A DNA stretch of 9,032 nt from Pedobacter sp. GTDB taxonomy: Bacteria; Bacteroidota; Bacteroidia; Sphingobacteriales; Sphingobacteriaceae. Shown in pieces: positions 1 to 6,992 of the stretch. Location: NCBI GenBank assembly GCA_030149995.1, contig JASLGV010000097.1:1-9032 (forward strand). The letters are read 5' to 3'. Position numbers and translations under genes: made by a program. The first letter of the stretch is position 1. The number at the start of each line of letters is the position of its first letter. Below the pieces are notes generated by a model. It did no database searches, was not told the DNA's origin, and worked only from the letters and a program-made list of their open reading frames with translations.

Positions 1-1
1 C

Positions 2-97
2 AAAGAATACAGTTTCTTTGAAGGGCTTCTGCACCAAAGTGTATCAAGAAAGCTGACCATTAAATCTGATTTGCCGGTATTACTTTTAAAGAGCTGA
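2..97 (+). CDS. C-terminal end of a probable universal stress protein (UspA family), cut by the window edge
   Basis: An open frame runs in from the left edge and stops at TGA 95-97, leaving 31 residues. It reads KEYSFFEGLLHQSVSR, then a short stretch, then DLPVLLLKS at the end. This resembles the last helix and strand of UspA-domain proteins, where a G/S-rich segment (here HQSVSR) is followed by a short helix and a terminal strand of the form PVLvvk. Bacteroidota Usp proteins often have an FF/FW-x-x-L(F) stretch just before this point. The start and the nucleotide-binding motif lie outside the window, so the family call rests only on this short tail. It could be another protein with a similar terminal strand. 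Confidence 0.5.
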   Translation, partial: KEYSFFEGLLHQSVSRKLTIKSDLPVLLLKS

Positions 98-325
98 TTT
101 TTTCGGGAATAAATGTACTAAATGACGTTTGCTGTTAATGAATTGTTTTAAAAGGCATTAACATTTATTCGTCCGTTTCTGACTCTGTAATCAACATTAG
201 CTGTGTATATGTTGATGGGTTTATATATTTTGGAAGTTGGAAACATCTTTTTTTTCTAAAAAAATGACAAGGGGATTAAACTTTTGAATGGCTTTGTATT
301 CTAAGACCTATAAACTCCATAAAAC
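98..325. other. Non-coding gap carrying the presumed promoter of the LTxxQ protein
   Basis: This 228-base AT-rich stretch separates the Usp-like tail from the secreted LTxxQ gene. I see no convincing open frame, tRNA, or strong hairpin. A TATATTTTG sequence at 224-232 resembles the Bacteroidota -7 element (TAnnTTTG) with one extra base, but no TTTG lies at the usual 19-21 base distance upstream; the nearest candidate, TTAG at 197-200, is too far. TTTG copies at 283-286 and 293-296 lack a matching -7 partner. The promoter is therefore not located. Confidence 0.4.
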
Positions 326-703
326 ATGAAAAAAGTAATGATGATTTGTGCATTTTTTATTGCCTTAACCGGGTATGTAAAAGCACAACAAGGTGGTGGC
401 GGTTCGCCAGAAGAAAGAACCAAAAAAACAATTGAGGCATTAACAGAAAAATTAAAGTTAACAGCAGATCAGAAAACAAAAATCACCACAATTTTTGAAG
501 ATCAGACCAAAGCAACGTTAAAAGCACGTGATGAAGCTGGAAGTGACCGTGATGCTATGCGTGAAAAATTTCTGGCCATCAGAAAAGCAACAGATGAAAA
601 AGTAAATGCGGTTTTAACCGATGAACAGAAAGTTGCTTACAAAACATGGCAGGAAGAAAACCAACGCCAGGGAAGAGGCGGAGGTGGTCCGGGCAGAAAC
701 TAA
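326..703 (+). CDS. Small exported Spy/CpxP-like LTxxQ protein
   Basis: The product is 125 residues. It starts with a Sec signal peptide: Lys at 2-3, a hydrophobic core at about 4-16, and a likely signal peptidase I site after VKA (residue 20). The mature part is helical, highly charged, and has two LTxxQ motifs, LTADQ at 45-49 and LTDEQ at 97-101, which is the hallmark of the Spy/CpxP superfamily of periplasmic proteins. Residues 23-26 and 117-123 are glycine-rich, and the tail is QGRGGGGPGRN. Spy of E. coli is an ATP-independent periplasmic chaperone and CpxP a stress sensor; many Bacteroidota carry short proteins of this kind with no known role. A periplasmic location is well supported; chaperone activity is inference. 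It is monocistronic, as a strong terminator follows. Confidence 0.75.
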   Translation: MKKVMMICAFFIALTGYVKAQQGGGGSPEERTKKTIEALTEKLKLTADQKTKITTIFEDQTKATLKARDEAGSDRDAMREKFLAIRKATDEKVNAVLTDEQKVAYKTWQEENQRQGRGGGGPGRN

Positions 704-727
704 TTTCTGTAAAAAAGAATAATAATT

Positions 728-757
728 AAAGCGGCTAAGGCCGCTTTTGTTATTTTA
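728..757 (+). terminator. Rho-independent terminator after the LTxxQ gene
   Basis: AAAGCGGC (728-735) pairs perfectly with GCCGCTTT (740-747) around a TAAG loop, giving an 8-bp stem with a GC core. The T-rich run TTTTGTTATTTT follows at 745-756. It lies 25 bases after the stop of the LTxxQ gene and before maf, so it separates the two transcripts. The stem is flanked by A and T runs and may also work in reverse, but no minus-strand gene reads into it. Confidence 0.85.
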
Positions 758-781
758 GCACAAAATTATCTGTAAAATAAT

Positions 782-1351
782 ATGCTTAACAATACACCGA
801 TTGTACTGGCTTCTAAATCGCCCCGCCGGCAGGAACTTTTAAAATTAATGGGCTTCGAGTTTACAACAGAACTTAAAGATGTAGATGAAAGTTACCCTGA
901 AAATTTAGAACCTGCAGAAATTGCCTTATATATTTCTGAGAAAAAAGCAAAAGCATTTAAGTCAGACGATGCCCTGGTTATTACAGCCGACACCATTGTG
1001 GCCCTGAATGGCGAAATTTTAGGTAAACCCGAAAACCGCGAACATGCGCAGGAGATGCTCCGCAAGCTTTCTGGTACCAAACACGAAGTTTTTACCGGTG
1101 TAACCCTGGTTAAGGGCAATCAAATACATTCATTCTACGATCGTACAGAAGTCTATTGCAAGCCGGTTACCCATGAGGAAATTGACTTTTATATTGATCG
1201 CTACCAACCTTACGATAAAGCAGGCAGTTATGGTGTGCAGGATTGGTGGGGCATTGTAGTGGTAACCCGTATAGAAGGTTCTTATACCAATGTAATGGGC
1301 TTGCCAACAGAGAAATTATACCGTGAAATACAAAAAATTACAGCATTGTAA
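782..1351 (+). CDS. maf: Maf-type nucleoside triphosphate pyrophosphatase (dTTP/UTP pyrophosphatase-like)
   Basis: The 189-residue product matches the usual Maf length. The signature SKSPRRQELL is at residues 11-20, where SxSPRR binds the triphosphate. The ITADTIV motif (68-73) has the likely catalytic Asp70. GKPENREHAQEML (81-93) and LSGTKHEVFTGV (96-107) follow, and the C-terminal part has DKAGSYGVQ (145-153) and GLPTEKLY (173-180). Maf enzymes hydrolyse non-canonical or canonical NTPs to NMP and pyrophosphate in the cytoplasm, linked to nucleotide-pool cleaning and, in Bacillus, to septum formation. The GSYGVQ form suggests the YhdE-like dTTP/UTP subgroup, though specificity is not certain from sequence. 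The gene sits after a terminator, with a short AT-rich leader and no clear Shine-Dalgarno site. It converges with the AraC-type gene, with 10 bases between the stops. Confidence 0.93.
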   Translation: MLNNTPIVLASKSPRRQELLKLMGFEFTTELKDVDESYPENLEPAEIALYISEKKAKAFKSDDALVITADTIVALNGEILGKPENREHAQEMLRKLSGTKHEVFTGVTLVKGNQIHSFYDRTEVYCKPVTHEEIDFYIDRYQPYDKAGSYGVQDWWGIVVVTRIEGSYTNVMGLPTEKLYREIQKITAL

Positions 1352-1361
1352 TCTTTTTAAT

Positions 1362-2219
1362 CTATAAGAAAGTCTGCTGGTATTTTAAAGGACTTTTACC
1401 CGTAACAGCTTTAAAATATTTATGAAAGCTGGCAAAATTATAAAAGCCACTTTCAAAGCAGATTTCCTTTACACTTAATTTATCTTCAATAAGCAGTTTA
1501 CAGGCATGTCCAACCCGGATTTCGTTAATAAACTGGGTGTATGTTTTCCGGCTTCTGGATTTAAAGAATTTGCAGAATGTATTGGGGCTTATTCTGGCAA
1601 CAGCCGCAATCTCCTTTAATTCTATTTTGTTTTTGTAGTTGCTGATGGTATAATTATATATGGCCTGGATACGGTCTTTTTCGGCATCCTGAAAATTATA
1701 CTGGAAACCCATCGAGGCGAGGTATTTTATCTGTTTATCCTGGCCAATTTTGTACAAGGCCTCAAGCAGGTAGAGCATTTTTTGTGTGCCGGTCGTTTCC
1801 ACAATTTTACAGATCAAAGCGGCCAGTAGCGCTGCATTTTTTCCTGTAACCTGTATACCGCGTGCAGATTGTTCAATTACCCGTTTTAAATCCGTACTCT
1901 CTGGCAGGTTTAAAAAATGCGGACCCAGAAAATCGGGTTCAAAGTGTACCACAAATACGTCTGCACCGGCATCCTGCTCAAAATATGCTTCGTTAAAGCG
2001 CCAGTAATGCGGCAGGTTGCTGCCAACCAGCACCACATCTCCCTCTTTAAAATCCTGGATACTGTCGCCGATAAACTGTGTGCCCTCGCCCTTTTTAAAG
2101 TAAATCAGTTCGAGCGCAGCGTGGTAGTGCCAGCGGTTGTTAACCCCGGGGCTAAGATCGCGGCGTGCGCTGAAAGACTGGGCCTCATTGGTTGAAACTT
2201 TTAAGAGTTGCGGTTTCAT
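1362..2219 (-). CDS. AraC-family transcriptional regulator, probable activator of the fucose operon
   Basis: The product is 285 residues. The N-terminal half is a cupin-type effector domain: WHYHAALELIY at 30-40 and GDVVLVGSNLPHYW at 60-73 are typical of the AraC_binding jelly roll. The C-terminal about 100 residues form the double helix-turn-helix: the first HTH spans about 199-222 (LKEIAAVARISPNTFCKFFK) and the second about 249-272 (SVKEICFESGFYNFASFHKYF), ending with the family motif TGKSPLKYQ (273-281). AraC proteins of this layout usually bind a sugar or sugar derivative and activate transcription. It is divergent from fucP across a shared 149-base region, so it most likely controls the operon and possibly itself. 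The effector is unknown; L-fucose or L-fuconate would be natural guesses. Confidence 0.9.
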   Translation of the reverse strand: MKPQLLKVSTNEAQSFSARRDLSPGVNNRWHYHAALELIYFKKGEGTQFIGDSIQDFKEGDVVLVGSNLPHYWRFNEAYFEQDAGADVFVVHFEPDFLGPHFLNLPESTDLKRVIEQSARGIQVTGKNAALLAALICKIVETTGTQKMLYLLEALYKIGQDKQIKYLASMGFQYNFQDAEKDRIQAIYNYTISNYKNKIELKEIAAVARISPNTFCKFFKSRSRKTYTQFINEIRVGHACKLLIEDKLSVKEICFESGFYNFASFHKYFKAVTGKSPLKYQQTFL

Positions 2220-2368
2220 TTTTTCTTAAAAAATTAACGTTATGGGCATGTAATTTAGTATAAATGTATATAAAGTACAATATCGCTTAATAATTGGATA
2301 AAAGCATATATTTTTTAATCTCAAATTATGCCTTACTTGTATGGCTGTAGACTAACCAAAACATCATA
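2220..2368. promoter_or_regulatory. Divergent promoter/operator region between the AraC-type gene and fucP
   Basis: This 149-base, very AT-rich region must contain promoters for both divergent units. Seen directly: TATAAA occurs twice exactly 10 bases apart (2259-2264 and 2269-2274), so both copies face the same side of the helix. GGCATGTAATTT (2245-2256) and AAATTATGCC (2323-2332) form an imperfect inverted pair differing by two inserted bases. TATATTTT (2307-2314) resembles a Bacteroidota -7 box (TAnnTTTG) for fucP without its final G and without a properly spaced -33 TTTG. On the other strand, TACATTTA (complement of 2262-2269) is a similar partial -7 match for the regulator. The regulatory role of the region is a firm inference from layout; the individual boxes are not. 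Confidence 0.6.
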
Positions 2369-3655
2369 ATGAGCCAACATCAAACATTTGAACCACTTAC
2401 GGTAGAAAACCGGCAGCGTAATTATCTATTTCCGCTTATTTTAGTAACGAGTTTATTCTTTTTCTGGGGTTTTGTTCATAACCTGGATCCGGTGTTGATT
2501 CCACATTTAAGAAGGGCTTTTAAACTAACAGATCTCGAGTCGGCACTGGTCGATTTTTCCATCTTCATCGCTTATTTTGCAATGGCTCTTCCGGCAGGTT
2601 ATGTAACCCGGAGATGGGGATATAAGAGCGGGATTATTTTGGGACTGGCATTTTTTGCCATTGGCTCTTTTCTTTTTATCCCCGCAGCAGACACCAAGGT
2701 ATATGGATACTTTTTAGGGGCTTTATTTGTAATTGCCTGCGGACTTGCTTTTTTAGAAACAGCGGCGAACCCCTATGTAACGGTTTTGGGACCACGTGAA
2801 ACGGCTACCCAGCGTCTTAATTTTTCGCAGTCTTTTAATGGGTTAGCGGCATTTGTGGCACCCCTTATTGGTGCAAAGTTTATTCTAACCGATACCAATT
2901 ATACCGAAGCCCAGGTAAATGCACTTTCGAAAGAAGCGTATAATGCCTATGTAACCGCAGAAGCAGCCAGCGTAAAAGGACCTTATACGGTTTTGGGTAT
3001 TGCCATTGTATTGGTGGCCATCCTGTTTCTGTTTACAAAATTGCCTGATATAAAAGAAACAGCGCAGGAAGATGAGCATTCGAGCATCGCCAAAGCATTA
3101 AAACATAAACACCTGCGCTGGGCAATTATAGCACAGTTTTTTTATGTGGGTGCACAGGTTTGTATTCTGAGCTTCCTGATTCGTTACATAGAAGGCACTA
3201 CTGATATTAATATTAAAGAACTGGGCGGCTGGTACGCCGGTGCTGCCGGTTTGGCTTTTATGCTCGGGCGTTTTGCCGGTACCTTTTTTATGCGTTTTGT
3301 AGCGCCCAACCGTTTACTGGTGTATTATGCGGCCATCAGCATGGTTTTAACGTTAATAGCCATTTTTTGCAGCGGAGTGACCGGGGTATATGCCTTAATT
3401 GGCGTAGCCTTTTTTATGTCTATTATGTTCCCGACCATTTTCTCGATGGGCATTACCAATTTAGGTAAAGACACTAAGATTGGCTCCTCTTTAATTGTAA
3501 TGTCGATTGTGGGCGGTGCTTTTCTGCCCCTGGCACTGGGCCACATTTCAGATCTGACCAAACACATCCAGTATGGATATATTGTTCCGTTTGTGTGTTT
3601 TCTGGTGATCTTTTATTACGCAACATCGGCATGGAAACCTGAAAAAGTATCATAA
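2369..3655 (+). CDS. fucP: FucP-type L-fucose:H+ symporter (MFS)
   Basis: The product is 428 residues, close to the 438 of E. coli FucP, with about 12 hydrophobic segments (roughly 19-37, 60-78, 88-104, 112-132, 152-173, 205-223, 252-272, 286-306, 317-335, 338-358, 374-392, 402-420) and a hydrophilic central loop at about 225-250. FFFWGFVHNLDPVLIP (30-45) is the helix 1 signature and CGLAFLETAANPYVTVLGP (124-142) the helix 4 signature. Glu130 lines up with Glu135 of E. coli FucP, which is central to proton coupling. Asp40 lies one position away from where Asp46 of the E. coli protein falls, where this protein has Pro41. It imports a sugar across the inner membrane with a proton; L-fucose fits the operon. 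Related Bacteroidota porters may carry other hexoses. It is the first gene of the operon and overlaps the next by one base. Confidence 0.87.
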   Translation: MSQHQTFEPLTVENRQRNYLFPLILVTSLFFFWGFVHNLDPVLIPHLRRAFKLTDLESALVDFSIFIAYFAMALPAGYVTRRWGYKSGIILGLAFFAIGSFLFIPAADTKVYGYFLGALFVIACGLAFLETAANPYVTVLGPRETATQRLNFSQSFNGLAAFVAPLIGAKFILTDTNYTEAQVNALSKEAYNAYVTAEAASVKGPYTVLGIAIVLVAILFLFTKLPDIKETAQEDEHSSIAKALKHKHLRWAIIAQFFYVGAQVCILSFLIRYIEGTTDINIKELGGWYAGAAGLAFMLGRFAGTFFMRFVAPNRLLVYYAAISMVLTLIAIFCSGVTGVYALIGVAFFMSIMFPTIFSMGITNLGKDTKIGSSLIVMSIVGGAFLPLALGHISDLTKHIQYGYIVPFVCFLVIFYYATSAWKPEKVS

Positions 3656-3657
3656 TG
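3653..3657 (+). promoter_or_regulatory. TAATG stop-start overlap between fucP and the dehydratase gene
   Basis: The fucP stop TAA (3653-3655) shares its last A with the ATG (3655-3657) of the dehydratase gene. This arrangement commonly gives translational coupling by re-initiation. There is no separate Shine-Dalgarno sequence for the second gene, although GAAAAAG (3641-3647) lies just upstream. The overlap also supports the chosen start of the dehydratase, as its N-terminal domain is complete from this ATG. Confidence 0.7.
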
Positions 3658-5295
3658 AATCATAAAGTTTTAAAAATTAACAAACACGATAACGTACTGG
3701 TTGCATTAAGCGATTTAAGCCAGCAGGAGAACATTCATTTCGAAGGCAAGGATTATGTACTGACAGAGGATATACCGGCCAAGCATAAAATCTTTATGAA
3801 CGATATGGACGTGAATGAAGAGGTATTTATGTACGGGGTGCTGGTGGGAAAAGTACAGGTACAGGTTAAGAAAGGTTCGCGGATGACCACCGATAATACC
3901 AAACATGCAGCTGAGCCATTTGCTTACAGACAGGTCGACTATCATTGGGAAAAACCAGATGTAAGTAAGTTTAGTGAACGTACGTTTCGCGGATATCATC
4001 GCAGCAACGGAGCAGTCGGTACTGCAAATTACTGGCTGTTTATTCCCACCGTTTTTTGCGAAAACAGAAATCTTTCCGTCATTAAGGAAGCTTTATATGG
4101 CGAGCTGGGGTATGCTGTAGACGATCAGTATAAAGCATATACCCATAAACTGGTAGAAGCTTTTAACAAGGGTGAAGACATAGAAAATGTTTCGTTTGAA
4201 CCTCAAACAGATCAGAAAGCTTTCCGCACCTTTAAAAATATTGATGGTATCAAGTTCTTAAACCATCAGGGTGGATGTGGTGGTACACGTCAGGATTCTG
4301 AAACATTGAGCCACTTGCTGGCAGCTTATGCAGATCATCCGAATGTGGCAGGTGTTACCCTTTTAAGTTTGGGATGCCAGCATTTGCAGGTTGCGGATTT
4401 TAAAAAAGACCTGTACAGCCGTAATCCCAATTTTGATAAATCTCTTTTCATTTTCGAACAGCAATCTGCACAAAGTGAAATGCAGCTTATTCAGGAAGCC
4501 ATTAAAGAAACCTTTAAAGGTTTAATTGAAATTAACCAGATAGAACGGCGGGAAGCACCGCTCAGTAAATTGTGCGTAGGGGTAAAATGTGGAGGAAGTG
4601 ATGGCTTTAGCGGTATTTCGGCCAATCCGGCCGTGGGGCATTGCGCCGATTTGCTCGTTGGCCTGGGCGCACGCGTTTTACTGGCCGAGTTCCCGGAACT
4701 TTGCGGGGTGGAGCAGGAAATGATCGACCGTTCTGTAGACAAACCAACGGCAGAAAAATTTATCCGTTTGATGACGGCTTATGATGAACTGGCGCACAAG
4801 GTTGGATCTGGATTTTATATGAATCCATCGCCGGGTAACATCAAAGATGGTTTGATTACCGATGCCATTAAATCGGCTGGGGCTGCCCGAAAGGCTGGTA
4901 CCTCGCCGGTTGTAGATGTATTGGATTATACCGAAGCGGCGACCAAGCCGGGATTAAGTTTGGTTTGCACCCCGGGAAACGATGTAGAAGCCACAACGGG
5001 AAAGGCCGCTGCGGGGGCAACTTTGATTTTGTTTACCACCGGACTGGGCACCCCAACGGGTAATCCGGTTTGTCCAACCATTAAGGTGGCCACCAATTCT
5101 GCACTCGCCAAGCGGATGTCGGATATTATTGACATTGACACGGGGCCGGTTATCCGTGGTGAAAAAAATATCCAGCAAATGGGCGAAGATATTCTGGAGT
5201 ATTGTATCCGGGTAGCCAGCGGTGAAGAAATTCCAAAAGCTGTACGGCTAAATCAAGACGATTTTATCCCCTGGAAACGTGGCGTAAGCTTGTAA
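3655..5295 (+). CDS. UxaA/altronate-dehydratase-family sugar-acid dehydratase, probable L-fuconate dehydratase
   Basis: The product is 546 residues and is a full-length, single-chain member of the UxaA/GarD family. An N-terminal SAF domain spans about 10-75 (HDNVLVALSDL at 11-21, GVLVGKV at 61-67). The catalytic part follows: FRGYHRSNGAVGTANYW (111-127), HQGGCGGTRQDSET (204-217), LLSLGCQ (236-242), VKCGGSDGFSG (310-320), EFPELCGVE (345-353), CTPGNDVE (438-445), GTPTGNPVCP (465-474), and IDTGPVIRG (494-502). Conserved cysteines 135, 208, 241 and 312 fall in these motifs. Family members dehydrate D-altronate, galactarate or related acids using a divalent metal (iron in several). Nothing else in the operon can dehydrate L-fuconate, so I infer that substrate, yielding 2-keto-3-deoxy-L-fuconate. 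The C. jejuni fucose locus carries UxaA-like genes in the same role, there encoded as two parts. A hexuronate role is unlikely without uxaB/uxaC/kdgK. Confidence 0.82.
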   Translation: MNHKVLKINKHDNVLVALSDLSQQENIHFEGKDYVLTEDIPAKHKIFMNDMDVNEEVFMYGVLVGKVQVQVKKGSRMTTDNTKHAAEPFAYRQVDYHWEKPDVSKFSERTFRGYHRSNGAVGTANYWLFIPTVFCENRNLSVIKEALYGELGYAVDDQYKAYTHKLVEAFNKGEDIENVSFEPQTDQKAFRTFKNIDGIKFLNHQGGCGGTRQDSETLSHLLAAYADHPNVAGVTLLSLGCQHLQVADFKKDLYSRNPNFDKSLFIFEQQSAQSEMQLIQEAIKETFKGLIEINQIERREAPLSKLCVGVKCGGSDGFSGISANPAVGHCADLLVGLGARVLLAEFPELCGVEQEMIDRSVDKPTAEKFIRLMTAYDELAHKVGSGFYMNPSPGNIKDGLITDAIKSAGAARKAGTSPVVDVLDYTEAATKPGLSLVCTPGNDVEATTGKAAAGATLILFTTGLGTPTGNPVCPTIKVATNSALAKRMSDIIDIDTGPVIRGEKNIQQMGEDILEYCIRVASGEEIPKAVRLNQDDFIPWKRGVSL

Positions 5296-5325
5296 TAGGT
5301 TAATTTTAAATAATACAATTTCAAT

Positions 5326-6090
5326 ATGTTTTCATTACAAAATAAAAAGGCCGTTGTAACAGGCGGCGGTAGCGGAATAGGCAAAGCAATTGCGGTGTTG
5401 CTTGCCAGCCAGGGAGCAGAAGTGCATATTATTGAGTTAAGCAAGGAACAGGCAGCCCTGGCTGTCGAAGAGATTGCGCGCTCGGGCGGCAAAGCCTATG
5501 CTTATGCCTGCAATGTAGCCGATCAGCAAGCGGTGCTGCAAACATTTGAACAGATTGGACCGGTACACATTCTGGTAAACAATGCGGGTATTGCACATGT
5601 TGGTAAAGCAGATACCACAGAAGAGCCGGCATTTGATCAGGTAATGAAGGTAAATGTAAAGGGGGTGTACAACTGCTTATTTGCTGCCATTCCCAAAATA
5701 CGCGAAACAGGCGGGGGTGTTATTATAAATATGGCATCCATCGCCGCATTGGTGGGAATTCCAGACCGTTTTGCCTACAGCACGGCAAAAGGTGCGGTAA
5801 AAGCCATGACCATGAGTGTGGCAAAAGATTATATAAGCGAAAACATCCGTTGTAATTCCATATCACCCGCACGGGTGCATACACCTTTCGTAGATGGGTT
5901 TTTAGAGAAAAACTATGCAGATCAGATTCCCGAAATGTTTGAGAAACTCTCTAAAACACAACCCATAGGACGTATGGGAAAACCGGAAGAAATTGCCGCA
6001 CTTGCCTTATATTTATGCAGCGATGAAGCTGCTTTTATTACCGGATGCGATTATCCGATTGATGGGGGTTTTACAACATTAAATAATTAA
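5326..6090 (+). CDS. SDR-family dehydrogenase, probable 2-keto-3-deoxy-L-fuconate dehydrogenase
   Basis: The product is a classical short-chain dehydrogenase of 254 residues. TGGGSGIG (12-19) is the dinucleotide-binding loop, NNAG is at 85-88, and the catalytic set is Asn110, Ser138, Tyr151 and Lys155 (YSTAK). Glu37 at the end of the second strand (HIIELS) favours NAD+ over NADP+. The C-terminal part has the usual GRMGKPEEIA (215-224) and PIDGGFT (244-250). It lies directly before the FAH-family hydrolase, with 27 bases between, which points to the oxidation of 2-keto-3-deoxy-L-fuconate at C4 to the 2,4-diketo acid that the hydrolase cleaves, as in the Xanthomonas L-fucose and Sphingomonas L-rhamnose pathways. 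The alternative is that it is the L-fucose dehydrogenase and the other SDR does this step; gene order favours the assignment given. Confidence 0.8.
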   Translation: MFSLQNKKAVVTGGGSGIGKAIAVLLASQGAEVHIIELSKEQAALAVEEIARSGGKAYAYACNVADQQAVLQTFEQIGPVHILVNNAGIAHVGKADTTEEPAFDQVMKVNVKGVYNCLFAAIPKIRETGGGVIINMASIAALVGIPDRFAYSTAKGAVKAMTMSVAKDYISENIRCNSISPARVHTPFVDGFLEKNYADQIPEMFEKLSKTQPIGRMGKPEEIAALALYLCSDEAAFITGCDYPIDGGFTTLNN

Positions 6091-6117
6091 GTATATTCTT
6101 ACACGAAATAATATAAA

Positions 6118-6972
6118 ATGAAATTAATAAGATTCGGAGCTGCAGGAGCTGAAAAACCTGGTGTTTTGGTAAATAATGTATATTATGATGCATCAGCATT
6201 GATTCATGATTATGATGAAGCTTTTTTTGCCGATAAAGAAAATTTAGTGCGATTGAAAGAAGCCGTAAACAGCGGTACATTGAAACCTGTTGAGGGCGAA
6301 ATTCGTTTAGGGGCGCCGCTTGCCCGTCCGTCTAAAATTGTTTGTATCGGTTTAAATTATAAAGATCATGCTGCCGAAACCAATGCCGCCATTCCGGTAG
6401 AGCCCATTCTTTTTTTCAAATCTACAACCGCCATTGTGGGACCAAATGAAGATCTGGTTATACCTAAAAACAGTACAAAAACAGATTGGGAAGTTGAACT
6501 GGCCATTGTAATCGGCGAAAAAGCAAGTTATGTAACTGAAGAAGATGCCCACAAACACATTGCTGGTTATGTTTTGCATAACGACTATAGCGAACGGGCT
6601 TTCCAGCTGGAGCGCAACGGGCAATGGGTAAAAGGAAAAAGCTGTGATACTTTTGCGCCTATCGGCCCTTTCATTGCAACCGCAGATGAAATAGCCGATG
6701 TACATAATTTAAGACTCTGGTTAACCGTAAACGGCAAAACCTTGCAGGATGGAAATACCTCCAATCTTATTTTTAATGTACCATTCCTTGTTCATTATGT
6801 AAGTCAGTTTATGACCTTGCTTCCGGGCGATGTGATTTCAACAGGTACACCTGCGGGCGTAGGACTGGGGCAGAAACCTGAACCCTGGTATTTAAAACCG
6901 GGCGACGTGGTGGAACTTGGTATTGATGGGCTGGGTAGCAGCAAACAACATGTTAAAGCATACGGTCAATAA
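6118..6972 (+). CDS. FAH-family hydrolase, probable 2,4-diketo-3-deoxy-L-fuconate hydrolase
   Basis: The 284-residue product belongs to the fumarylacetoacetate hydrolase family, with a small N-terminal domain (1-70) and the FAH fold after it. GLNYKDHAAE (78-87) holds His84 and Glu87 of the catalytic pair. Glu125 and Glu127 in DWEVELA, with Asp156 in HNDYSERAFQ, are the expected divalent-metal ligands (usually Mg2+ or Mn2+). KGKSCDTFAPIGP (172-184) and STGTPAGVG (241-249) complete the signature. These enzymes cleave C-C bonds of 1,3-diketo acids. In the Xanthomonas pathway the enzyme splits 2,4-diketo-3-deoxy-L-fuconate into pyruvate and L-lactate. The same diketo acid arises from L-rhamnose, because C4 stereochemistry is lost, so this enzyme alone cannot tell the two sugars apart. 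It sits between the first SDR and the mutarotase. Confidence 0.85.
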   Translation: MKLIRFGAAGAEKPGVLVNNVYYDASALIHDYDEAFFADKENLVRLKEAVNSGTLKPVEGEIRLGAPLARPSKIVCIGLNYKDHAAETNAAIPVEPILFFKSTTAIVGPNEDLVIPKNSTKTDWEVELAIVIGEKASYVTEEDAHKHIAGYVLHNDYSERAFQLERNGQWVKGKSCDTFAPIGPFIATADEIADVHNLRLWLTVNGKTLQDGNTSNLIFNVPFLVHYVSQFMTLLPGDVISTGTPAGVGLGQKPEPWYLKPGDVVELGIDGLGSSKQHVKAYGQ

Positions 6973-6992
6973 AAAATTAATCTGAGCAGAAA

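Noticed and set aside
1352..1361. A terminator between the convergent maf and AraC-type genes
   Set aside because: The gap is only 10 bases and no GC-rich stem is present in or around it.
1786..2195. Plus-strand open frames opposite the AraC-type gene
   Set aside because: The minus strand encodes a complete cupin plus double HTH protein; the plus-strand translations have no domain and no promoter.
4491..5178. Antisense open frames inside the dehydratase gene, 71 to 83 codons long
   Set aside because: They lie opposite a gene with complete family motifs, have Ser/Pro-rich or Cys-rich odd compositions, and show no recognisable domain.
6352..6705. A 117-codon antisense frame opposite the FAH-family gene
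   Set aside because: The translation is rich in Phe, Cys and Ile in a pattern typical of reverse reading of a coding region, and the sense strand carries the full FAH signature.
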